DNA of 6,536 nt from Spirochaetes bacterium RBG_16_67_19 (GTDB taxonomy: Bacteria > Spirochaetota > Spirochaetia > SZUA-6 > DRHE01), in NCBI GenBank assembly GCA_001829505.1, contig MIBK01000167.1, positions 36,090-42,625 of the forward strand, read 5' to 3'. The notes beneath the pieces are model-generated. The model was not told where the DNA came from. It saw nothing but the letters and a program-made list of their open reading frames with translations, and made no database searches. The translations under genes were made by a program, and so were the position numbers. The first letter of the stretch is position 1. The number at the start of each line of letters is the position of its first letter. Shown here in pieces: positions 1-5,911 of this stretch.

Positions 1-837
1 GTCGGGATGGTAGATCTTCATCAGCGTCTTGTAGCGCGACTTCAGGCGGCGCTGGTCCAGGGTCCCGCCCTCCAGGCCCAGCAGGCGCCGGGCGCGCAGC
101 ACCGGAGTGTCCAGGGCCCCCACCCGTCCGGCGCCTGGCCGTCCGGCCCAGGCCTGGTGCCGGCCTGCCCGCTGCCCCGGCTCCGGCGCGCGCTCCGCGA
201 AGCCTTCCCGCACGGCCTGCTCGTGCAGCCGCTCGTACAGCGAGGCGAAAAGGCTCTCGGTCTCCAGCACGTGCTTGCGGAAGAAATACTCCAGGAGGCG
301 CCGCGCGTTGGCCCGGGCCAGGCCGGGCAGGCCGAAGGAGCGCCCCGCGCAATAGCGGTGCGCGGCCCGCTCCATCAGCTCTTCCAGGGGGAAGTACTCC
401 TCGCGGTACACCCCTCGCGCCCGCTGGAAGCTGCCGAAGGCGCGGAGCATGGCCGAGAACTGGCCTTCCTCCAGGCGGTGCCGGGCCAGGACCTCGGCGG
501 CTTCCCCGAGAAAGCAGCCCATGATCTCCACCTGCTCCGGCTGGGGAAAGAAGATCCCCGCCCGCTCCAGGGGCTCCTCCACCTCCCGCCCGCAGAACAG
601 CTCCAGCAGGCTGACCAGCTCGCCTACGTTGCTCTGGGAGAAGCTCCCGCCGACCGTGTCCAAGCCCACCAGGCGGTTGCCGGCCGCCTGCGCCGCATAC
701 AGGCCCCGGTGAAACTCGGCGGAGCCCAGGCCCAGCAACCCGCGCAGCTCGGAGGCCCGCAGGCTCCAGGCCTGGCCGGCTTCTTCCAGCTCGGCGATCC
801 GGGCGATCACGGGCTGCACGGAGCAGGACTCACTCAT
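1..837 (-). CDS. C-terminal J-domain (DnaJ-like) protein, 3' end missing
   Basis: This open minus-strand frame starts at an ATG (837-835) and runs without a stop for 279 codons to the left edge, so its C-terminus is missing. Residues about 244-279 read as a J-domain: a helix I with ARRLLGLEGG, a basic helix II with LKSRYKTLMKIY, then His-Pro-Asp at 277-279, the last complete codons in the window. HPD is the motif by which J-proteins stimulate the ATPase of DnaK/Hsp70. Residues 1-215 are mostly helical-looking and match no domain I recognise. Residues about 216-242 are a Gly/Pro/Arg-rich linker. No Gly/Phe-rich region or CXXCXGXG zinc repeats are visible, so this is not canonical DnaJ but a J-protein with a C-terminal J-domain, probably cytosolic, lacking any signal peptide. 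No Shine-Dalgarno site precedes the ATG. It is divergent from the transporter operon. The J-domain call is firm; the client and partner are unknown. Confidence 0.85.
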   Translation of the reverse strand, partial: MSESCSVQPVIARIAELEEAGQAWSLRASELRGLLGLGSAEFHRGLYAAQAAGNRLVGLDTVGGSFSQSNVGELVSLLELFCGREVEEPLERAGIFFPQPEQVEIMGCFLGEAAEVLARHRLEEGQFSAMLRAFGSFQRARGVYREEYFPLEELMERAAHRYCAGRSFGLPGLARANARRLLEYFFRKHVLETESLFASLYERLHEQAVREGFAERAPEPGQRAGRHQAWAGRPGAGRVGALDTPVLRARRLLGLEGGTLDQRRLKSRYKTLMKIYHPD

Positions 838-847
838 GGCCGGTGCC

Positions 848-876
848 AGTATAGCGCATGCTCTGCGGCTTGACCC
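848..876 (-). promoter_or_regulatory. Candidate promoter for the J-domain gene
   Basis: On the minus strand TATACT (853-848) matches five of six bases of the TATAAT -10 consensus. A weak -35 candidate, GGGTCA (876-871), lies 17 bases upstream. Transcription starting 4-8 bases past the -10 box would begin about 3-7 bases before the ATG at 837, giving an almost leaderless message. That fits the lack of a ribosome binding site. This is inferred from consensus matching in a GC-rich background. Confidence 0.4.
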
Positions 877-899
877 CCTGCCCGCCGATATCCGATCAT
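870..899 (+). promoter_or_regulatory. Candidate promoter for the transporter operon
   Basis: TTGACC (870-875) matches five of six bases of the -35 consensus. GATCAT (894-899) matches four of six bases of the -10 consensus at an 18-base spacing. The predicted transcription start is close to base 905, which is the A of the ATPase start codon, so the message may be leaderless. The -35 box overlaps the -35 region of the divergent promoter, so the two genes could compete for polymerase or share a regulator. No clear operator palindrome was seen. Confidence 0.35.
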
Positions 900-904
900 T
901 CTGC

Positions 905-1567
905 ATGATCCGCGTAGACAAGGTGACCAAGGAATACAGGACCGACCATACCGCCGTGCGGGCCCTGCGCGGGGTGAGCCTGGAGATCCGGGCCGGGGAG
1001 TTCATGGCCATCGCCGGGCCCTCGGGCTCCGGCAAGACCACCCTGCTGAACCTGATCGGCTGTCTGGACGTGCCTTCCACGGGGGAAATCTACATCGCCG
1101 GCGAGGCGGTCTCCGGCAAGAGCCGGATCGAGCTGGCCACCCTGCGCCGGCAGAAGCTGGGCTTCGTGTTCCAGACCTTCAATCTGATCCCCGTCCTGAG
1201 CGCCTACGAGAACGTCTCCTTCGCCCTGTCGCTGCTGGGCGTGGACGGGCGGGAGCTGCGGGAGCGGACCCTGCGGGCCCTGAAGGAAGTGGGGCTGGCC
1301 GGCCTGGAAAAACGCAAGCCGGGAGAGCTGTCCGGCGGGCAGCAGCAGCGGGTGGCCATCGCCCGGGCCCTGGTCAAGGAGCCGCAGATCCTGCTGGCCG
1401 ACGAGCCCACCGCCAACCTGGATTCGGACACCGGGCGGGAGATCCTCGACCTGATGGCGGCCCTGAACCAGACTCATGGCACCACCTTCGTTTTCTCGAC
1501 CCACGACCCCATGGTCATGGAGCTCGCCCACCGCCTGGTGATGCTGCACGACGGAGCGATCCGATGA
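905..1567 (+). CDS. LolD/MacB-type ABC transporter ATP-binding protein
   Basis: A 220-residue cytoplasmic ATPase that would power the two permeases encoded next. All nucleotide-binding motifs are intact: Walker [10 protein letters not shown] (38-46), Q-loop FVFQ (Q90) followed by [14 protein letters not shown], signature LSGGQQQR (142-149), Walker B ILLADEP (162-168) with catalytic Glu167, the D-loop NLD (171-173) and H-loop His200. The sequence around the Q-loop and the length of about 220 residues are typical of the LolD/MacB/FtsE group (COG1136). The same frame extends to an ATG at 836, but that would add 23 residues unlike the family and overlap the divergent start codon. [11 protein letters not shown] from the ATG at 905 begins where family members begin. 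No Shine-Dalgarno precedes it. Its stop overlaps the next ATG by four bases. Which transporter it belongs to (LolCDE-like lipoprotein release or MacB-like export) rests on context. Confidence 0.93.
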   Translation: MIRVDKVTKEYRTDHTAVRALRGVSLEIRAGEFMAIAGPSGSGKTTLLNLIGCLDVPSTGEIYIAGEAVSGKSRIELATLRRQKLGFVFQTFNLIPVLSAYENVSFALSLLGVDGRELRERTLRALKEVGLAGLEKRKPGELSGGQQQRVAIARALVKEPQILLADEPTANLDSDTGREILDLMAALNQTHGTTFVFSTHDPMVMELAHRLVMLHDGAIR

Positions 1568-2796
1568 AGTTCCTGCTGTCGCTGGCCTGGAAGAACCTCT
1601 CCCGCTATCGCCGCCGCACCACGATCACCGCCGTGGCCCTGGCCGTGGGAGTGGCCGTCTTCATCTGGATGGACGGCTGGCTGCTGGGCGCGGAGCTGGA
1701 ATCCCGGCGCAACATCATCTGGTACGAGGCCGGAGCGGCCAAGGTCCTGAACCAGGAGTACCTGGAGCAGATCCAGAACCTGCCCCTGAAGCAGGTCGTC
1801 GAGGACGCGGCGGGTGTGGAACGGGCCCTGGCGAGCCTGGGGCTGGAGGCGACCCGCAGGGCGGTCTTCTCCGGGGAGCTTTTCCTGGGCGAAGGCTCGC
1901 TGTTCGTCAAGGCGGTCGCCCTGGACCCGGCCACCGACGGGCGGGTCTTCCGCCTGCAGGAAACGGTGCGGCAGGGCAGATTCCTGCAAACCGGCGAGCC
2001 GGAAACGCTCCTGGGCGAGTGGCTGGCCCGGGACCTGGGCGCCGCGGTGGGGGACTGGGTCACGGTCCGGGCCCGCAGCCGCTTCGGCGCCTTCCAGACC
2101 CTGGACCTCCAGATCGTGGGCATCCTCAACTGCCCCAACCCGGTCATCAACCAGGGCACGATCTTCCTGCCTCTGGACCTGGCCGACCAGGCCCTGGAGC
2201 TGGAAGGGGCGGTGAGCGAAATCGCCCTGGCCTTCCCCGAGTGGCAGGAGCCGGAGGCCCGCCTGGGGCAGATCCGCCGCGCCCTGGCCGGGTTTCCCGA
2301 GCTGGCGGTGGCGGATTGGCAGGAGCTGGCCCGGGATTTCCTGGCCATCGCCGAAGGCAAGCGGGCCGGCACCGGGATGCTGCTCCTGCTGATCTTCATC
2401 ATCGCCGCGGTGGGCATCTCCAACACCATGCTGATGGCGGTGTACGAGCGCGTGCGGGAGATCGGCATGATGCGGGCCCTGGGCATGCGGGACCTTTCCA
2501 TCCGCCTGGCCTTCCTGCTGGAAGCCGGGGGCATCGGCCTGATCGGCTCGGCCCTGGGCCTGGTCCTGGGGGCGGCCCTGAACTGGTACATGGTCCGCTG
2601 GGGCCTGGATTTGAGCGCCTTCATCGGCGACATGCAGGTCGGCTACCGCGTGCACAGCGTGTTCCGCTCGGCCTGGCATCCGCAGGCCCTGGTCGGGGCC
2701 GTGGTCTTCGGCGTGCTGGCCTCGATGCTGATCTCCTTCATCCCCTCTTCGCGGGCACTGCGCAAGCGCATCACCGACTGCCTGAGGCACGTATGA
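1564..2796 (+). CDS. FtsX/LolC-E-type ABC transporter permease, first subunit
   Basis: A 410-residue inner-membrane protein with the MacB/LolCE topology. A basic N-terminal amphipathic stretch (1-20) leads to membrane segment 1 (about 20-42). A periplasmic domain follows (about 43-268), then three clustered segments (about 270-293, 318-342, 374-394). The FtsX-domain landmark YERVREIGMMRALGM (294-308) follows segment 2 and couples to the ATPase. The C-terminus, SFIPSSRALRKRITDCLRHV (391-410), departs from the usual ending with Pro-x-EALR that the partner subunit keeps. ATGA (1564-1567) overlaps the ATPase stop, and GGAG (1553-1556) is a plausible ribosome site, so translation is coupled. It contains two cysteines (190, 406), whereas the partner has none. 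It most likely pairs with the second permease as a heterodimer. A role in lipoprotein or lipid release is inferred from the downstream LolA-like gene; MacB-like export is the alternative. Confidence 0.9.
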   Translation: MKFLLSLAWKNLSRYRRRTTITAVALAVGVAVFIWMDGWLLGAELESRRNIIWYEAGAAKVLNQEYLEQIQNLPLKQVVEDAAGVERALASLGLEATRRAVFSGELFLGEGSLFVKAVALDPATDGRVFRLQETVRQGRFLQTGEPETLLGEWLARDLGAAVGDWVTVRARSRFGAFQTLDLQIVGILNCPNPVINQGTIFLPLDLADQALELEGAVSEIALAFPEWQEPEARLGQIRRALAGFPELAVADWQELARDFLAIAEGKRAGTGMLLLLIFIIAAVGISNTMLMAVYERVREIGMMRALGMRDLSIRLAFLLEAGGIGLIGSALGLVLGAALNWYMVRWGLDLSAFIGDMQVGYRVHSVFRSAWHPQALVGAVVFGVLASMLISFIPSSRALRKRITDCLRHV

Positions 2797-4025
2797 AACT
2801 GGCCGCGCTCGCCTTCCGCAACATCCGGCGCAACCGCCGCCGCAGCCTCCTGTCCGGCGCGGCCATCGCTCTGGCCGCCCTGGCCATCACCTTCATGTTC
2901 TCCTGGCTGTCCGGGATCCTCGGCGACTACCGCCACAACGTGGTGCACTACCTCACCGGCCACGTGCGGCTGCGCAACGCGGAATATCAGGCCAACGAGC
3001 GGCTGAACCCCCTGCACCTGAGCGTGGCGGGCAGCCGCGAGCTGGTGGCCCGCCTGGAGGCCGAGCCGCTGGCCGCCGCCGTGGCCCCGCGCATCCAGTT
3101 CGCCACCGCGATCTACCGGGAGGAGCAGACCTTCGGCGCGCTGGGCCTGGGCGTGGACTTCCCGCGGGAGGAGAAGTTCATGCAGACCGCGGGCAGCCTG
3201 AGCGAGGGCCGGTTGCCGCGCATGGGCCAGCGGGAGGCGCTGCTCGGCGCCGGCCTGGCCGGGGAGGTGGGGGTCGGAGTCGGGGAGCGGATCACCCTCC
3301 TGGGCAAGAACAAGTACCTGGGGATGGCCGGCATGAGCTTCACGGTCACGGGCCTGGCCCGCTTCCCGGTGTCCGGCTTCGACCGGACTTTCCTCCTGGT
3401 GCCGCTGGATACGGCGCAAGCCATGCTGAAGATGCAGGACGAGGCCACCGAGGTGCTGCTGCTGGCCCGGCAGGAGCGGGAGGCGGGAGAGCTGGCCGCC
3501 CGGGCCGGGCGGATCCTCGCGGAGGCCGGCCGCGGCGAGGTGGAGGTGCGGCCCTGGGACCGGATCGGGATGCTGGTCAGCCTGATGCGCAGCATCGACG
3601 TGATGTACAACTTCATCGCCCTGTTCTTCTTCATCCTGGGCACCACCGTGATCATCAACACCACCATGATGGTGATCTTCGAGCGCCTGCGCGAGATCGG
3701 CACCGTCGCCGCCCTGGGCATGAAGCCCGGGGAGATCGTGCGCCTGTTCTTCCTGGAGGCCTTCTACATCTCGATAATTTCCGCCTTCCTCGGGGTGCTG
3801 CTGGGCTCCGCCATCACCCTGCTGCTGTCCCGCAATGGAGTGGACCTGTCGCGGATGCTGCAGGGAGTGGATTTCGAGGTCAGCGCGGTGATCCGGCCGA
3901 GGCTCTCCATCCGCTCCACGGTGCTCGTGTTCCTCTATTCCGTGGCCGTTTCCACGCTGGCTTCGTTCCTGCCCTCCCGCCGGGCGGCCCGCGTGCAGCC
4001 CGTGGAAGCCCTGCGCAGCATATAG
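2793..4025 (+). CDS. FtsX/LolC-E-type ABC transporter permease, second subunit
   Basis: A 410-residue inner-membrane permease, exactly as long as its upstream partner and with the same layout. The basic start FRNIRRNRRRS (8-18) is followed by membrane segment 1 (about 20-42), a periplasmic domain (about 44-268) and three further segments (about 272-296, 318-345, 374-394). The coupling landmark FERLREIGTVAALGM (296-310) is present, and the C-terminus has the canonical LPSRRAARVQPVEALRSI (393-410). The frame is open upstream to 2019, but that region is an out-of-frame reading of the first permease. The ATG at 2793 overlaps the previous stop as ATGA, has GAGG at 2784-2787, and begins with the family-like MKLAALAFRNIRRNRRRS. 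The two permeases look like diverged paralogues rather than recent copies. The stop codon TAG is part of the next gene's ribosome binding site. Confidence 0.92.
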   Translation: MKLAALAFRNIRRNRRRSLLSGAAIALAALAITFMFSWLSGILGDYRHNVVHYLTGHVRLRNAEYQANERLNPLHLSVAGSRELVARLEAEPLAAAVAPRIQFATAIYREEQTFGALGLGVDFPREEKFMQTAGSLSEGRLPRMGQREALLGAGLAGEVGVGVGERITLLGKNKYLGMAGMSFTVTGLARFPVSGFDRTFLLVPLDTAQAMLKMQDEATEVLLLARQEREAGELAARAGRILAEAGRGEVEVRPWDRIGMLVSLMRSIDVMYNFIALFFFILGTTVIINTTMMVIFERLREIGTVAALGMKPGEIVRLFFLEAFYISIISAFLGVLLGSAITLLLSRNGVDLSRMLQGVDFEVSAVIRPRLSIRSTVLVFLYSVAVSTLASFLPSRRAARVQPVEALRSI

Positions 4026-4030
4026 GAGGT
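4024..4030 (+). promoter_or_regulatory. Strong Shine-Dalgarno site for the LolA-like gene
   Basis: AGGAGGT lies seven bases before the ATG at 4038 and overlaps the TAG stop of the second permease (4023-4025). It is the best ribosome site in the window. It suggests the periplasmic protein is translated independently and perhaps in excess of the membrane subunits, which rely on overlapping stops and starts. Confidence 0.8.
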
Positions 4031-4037
4031 ATCGTTC

Positions 4038-4769
4038 ATGATCCGCCCAGCATTGGCCGCCGCGCTCCTTCTGGCCGCCGCCGCGGCCTTCCCCCAGAGC
4101 GCCGAGGAAATCGTGCGCCGCCTGGAGGCCAACCAGCGCTTCCGCACCCAGGAGGCGGAGGGCAGCCTGGTCATCACGGACCGCTTCGGCTCCCGCACCA
4201 AGACCTTCCTCAGCTACGCGGAAGGCCAGGAGCGGATGCTGCTGGCCTTCACCAACGTGGAGGAGAAGGGCCAGAAGATCCTGCGCCTACGGGACGAGAT
4301 CTACCTGTATTTCCCGGAGGCCGAGGAGGTGGTGCGCCTGCAGGGCGCGGCGCTCAAGGAATCGGTCATGGGCTCGGACTTCTCCTACGAGGACCTGACC
4401 GGGGAGAAGAGCCTGCTGGACCTGTATGAGGTCAAGCTGTCCGGCAGGGAGCTGCTGGCAGGGCGGGAGCAGTTCTTGCTGGAGCTGAAGGCCAGAGCGC
4501 GCGGGGTGGCCTACCCCGCGCAGAAGCTCTGGGTGGACGTCGAGGAGTACCTGCCGCGGCGGGCGGAGTACTACGCGCTGTCCGGGCGCCTGCTCAAGAC
4601 CCTGGAGGTGCTGGAAGTGCGCCGGGTGGGCGGGCGCAGCGTGATGAGCCGGGCCATCATGCGCGACGCGATGAAGAAGAGCTCCTCCACCGAGTTCCGC
4701 GTGCAGCGGGTGAAGCTGGACGAGCCGCTGCCCAAGAACATCTTCAGCCTGGAGGCCCTTTCTTGGTGA
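4038..4769 (+). CDS. Secreted LolA-like outer-membrane lipoprotein-sorting protein
   Basis: A 243-residue protein with a Sec signal peptide: a short basic start (MIR), an Ala/Leu-rich core (4-17) and likely cleavage around residues 17-22. It has no lipobox cysteine, and no cysteine at all, so it should be a soluble periplasmic protein. The mature part resembles the 'outer membrane lipoprotein-sorting protein' family (PF17131, related to LolA). It shows alternating beta-strand patterns, a segment with LRDEIYLYFPEAEEVVRLQG (84-103), and the family hallmark SVMGSDFSYEDL (109-120). Classical LolA takes lipoproteins from LolCDE and carries them across the periplasm in a half-open hydrophobic barrel. 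This family shares that fold, but its cargo is less certain. Lying directly after the ATPase and permeases, it is the obvious candidate to receive their substrate. A 12-base gap separates it from the second permease. Confidence 0.87.
   Translation: MIRPALAAALLLAAAAAFPQSAEEIVRRLEANQRFRTQEAEGSLVITDRFGSRTKTFLSYAEGQERMLLAFTNVEEKGQKILRLRDEIYLYFPEAEEVVRLQGAALKESVMGSDFSYEDLTGEKSLLDLYEVKLSGRELLAGREQFLLELKARARGVAYPAQKLWVDVEEYLPRRAEYYALSGRLLKTLEVLEVRRVGGRSVMSRAIMRDAMKKSSSTEFRVQRVKLDEPLPKNIFSLEALSW
4751..4755 (+). promoter_or_regulatory. Shine-Dalgarno site for the beta-barrel gene
   Basis: GGAGG lies inside the last codons of the LolA-like gene, seven bases before TTG (4763) and ten bases before GTG (4766). 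Both are in-frame start candidates that differ by one residue. I favour GTG because GTGA (4766-4769) overlaps the preceding stop in the same way as the ATGA overlaps earlier in the operon, although the spacing slightly favours TTG. Confidence 0.6.
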
Positions 4770-5911
4770 AGCCCGCAGCTCTCGTGCTGCTGGCGGCCCT
4801 CGCCCTGCTGGCGGCCTTCACGCTGCCCGCGGCGGCGGAAGTGGGCTCTTCGGTCACCCTCTCGGGCTACGCCACCCTGGCCCGTCTGGGCGAGGAGGCG
4901 GCGGTAAGCGCGCTGCTCAAGAGCCGCCTGGACCTGCAGTCCAGGGGCAACGACAACGTGCGGGGCCAGCTGCAGCTGGACGGCTGGGTCGGCGAGGAGG
5001 CGGCCCTGGATGTCCCGCGCGCCTGGCTGCGCGTGCGCCTGCCCTGGCTGCGCCTTACCATGGGCAAGACCCGGCTGTCCTGGGGAGACGGCTTCGTGTT
5101 CAACGCGGGCGACGTGCTCTTCGGCAGCCTGGACCCCCTGGCCGGGGACCTGTCCGCCGCGGCCCTGCGCGACCAGACCGCCTGGCTGCTCTCCGCCTAC
5201 CTTCCCCTGGGAGCCTTCTCCTTCCTGGAAGCGGCCGCCCTGCCGTACGGCGTCCCGGCCGGGCCTGGCCTGGCCGACGACCTGGCCGGCCTGCTGGCGC
5301 CGCGGACCTTCGCCCAGCTGGCGGGCGGCGCGGGCCTGCGCGGGGTCTTCAAGGCGGGCGGGCTGAAGCTGGAGTCCGGCTGGTACGCGGACTGGGCGGC
5401 CAAGGCGCACAAGCCCTACCTGGGTCTGCAGGGCCACCTGCTGGCCGACTGGAACCTCTCCGCCGTCCTGGCGATACCCATCGACGATCCGCAGTGGGCC
5501 GACGCCGGGCAGTGGTTGGCGGTCACCTCCGGGCTGTTTCACCTCAGCCGCCTGGGCGGGGACCGCTCCCTCTCCCTGCGGCTGGAAGGGGCGCTGCGCC
5601 CGGGCGCGCGGTGGAGCGAGGCCTCCGGGGCGGAAGCGCTGGCGGCGGCGGACCCCGGCGCCCCGCTGTACGGGCTGCTGCTGTTCCCCGAGGCGGCCCT
5701 GGCCCTCTCCGCCACCCTCTCCCTGCAGGCGCGCGCCCTGCTTTCCCCGGTGGACGGCTCGGGTCTGGCCCTGTTGGGCGCGGCCTGGAGCCCCTACCAG
5801 GGCCTCACCCTCTCGGCCTACGCGTCGGCCATGGCCGGCGACGGGAACGACCTGTACGCCTGGGACTACGGCGGCCCGGCCCTGACCCTGGGCGCCGAGT
5901 TCGTGTTCTAA
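4766..5911 (+). CDS. Predicted outer-membrane beta-barrel protein
   Basis: About 381 residues from the GTG start. A signal peptide (1-24) with a long Leu/Ala core ends in LPAAA before EVGSS, a good signal-peptidase I site, and there is no lipobox. The mature protein shows many short amphipathic strands of alternating hydrophobic residues separated by turns rich in Gly, Asp and Pro. It ends in LTLGAEFVF, with the terminal Phe typical of barrels inserted by BamA. Residues 100-120 (GKTRLSWGDGFVFNAGDVLFG, split here as GKTRLSWGDG and FVFNAGDVLF plus G) resemble a 'WG..f.fN..D' segment I associate with several large outer-membrane barrels. No cysteine is present. I do not recognise the specific family. 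It could be a porin-like channel, the outer-membrane partner that receives cargo from the LolA-like protein, or a substrate delivered by the system. It is the last gene of the operon, before a terminator. Confidence 0.8.
   Translation: MKPAALVLLAALALLAAFTLPAAAEVGSSVTLSGYATLARLGEEAAVSALLKSRLDLQSRGNDNVRGQLQLDGWVGEEAALDVPRAWLRVRLPWLRLTMGKTRLSWGDGFVFNAGDVLFGSLDPLAGDLSAAALRDQTAWLLSAYLPLGAFSFLEAAALPYGVPAGPGLADDLAGLLAPRTFAQLAGGAGLRGVFKAGGLKLESGWYADWAAKAHKPYLGLQGHLLADWNLSAVLAIPIDDPQWADAGQWLAVTSGLFHLSRLGGDRSLSLRLEGALRPGARWSEASGAEALAAADPGAPLYGLLLFPEAALALSATLSLQARALLSPVDGSGLALLGAAWSPYQGLTLSAYASAMAGDGNDLYAWDYGGPALTLGAEFVF

Noticed and set aside
7..873. Long plus-strand open frame over the first 870 bases
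   Set aside because: It is antisense to the J-domain gene, is rich in Gln, Gly, Pro and Ala with no motif, and is a GC-rich shadow. The minus-strand frame has clear family sequence.
836..904. Upstream ATG at 836 as the start of the ATPase gene
   Set aside because: It would add 23 residues not typical of LolD-type ATPases, overlap the opposite start codon, and lie upstream of the predicted transcription start.
1474..2790. 438-residue minus-strand open frame opposite the first permease
   Set aside because: Low-complexity Gln, His, Asp and Ala-rich translation with no membrane or catalytic motif; it is a shadow of codon bias.
2019..2792. N-terminal extension of the second permease frame
   Set aside because: The reading overlaps the first permease in another frame and is a Gly/Pro/Arg-rich composition artefact. 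The ATG at 2793 has an overlapping stop, a ribosome site and a family-like start.
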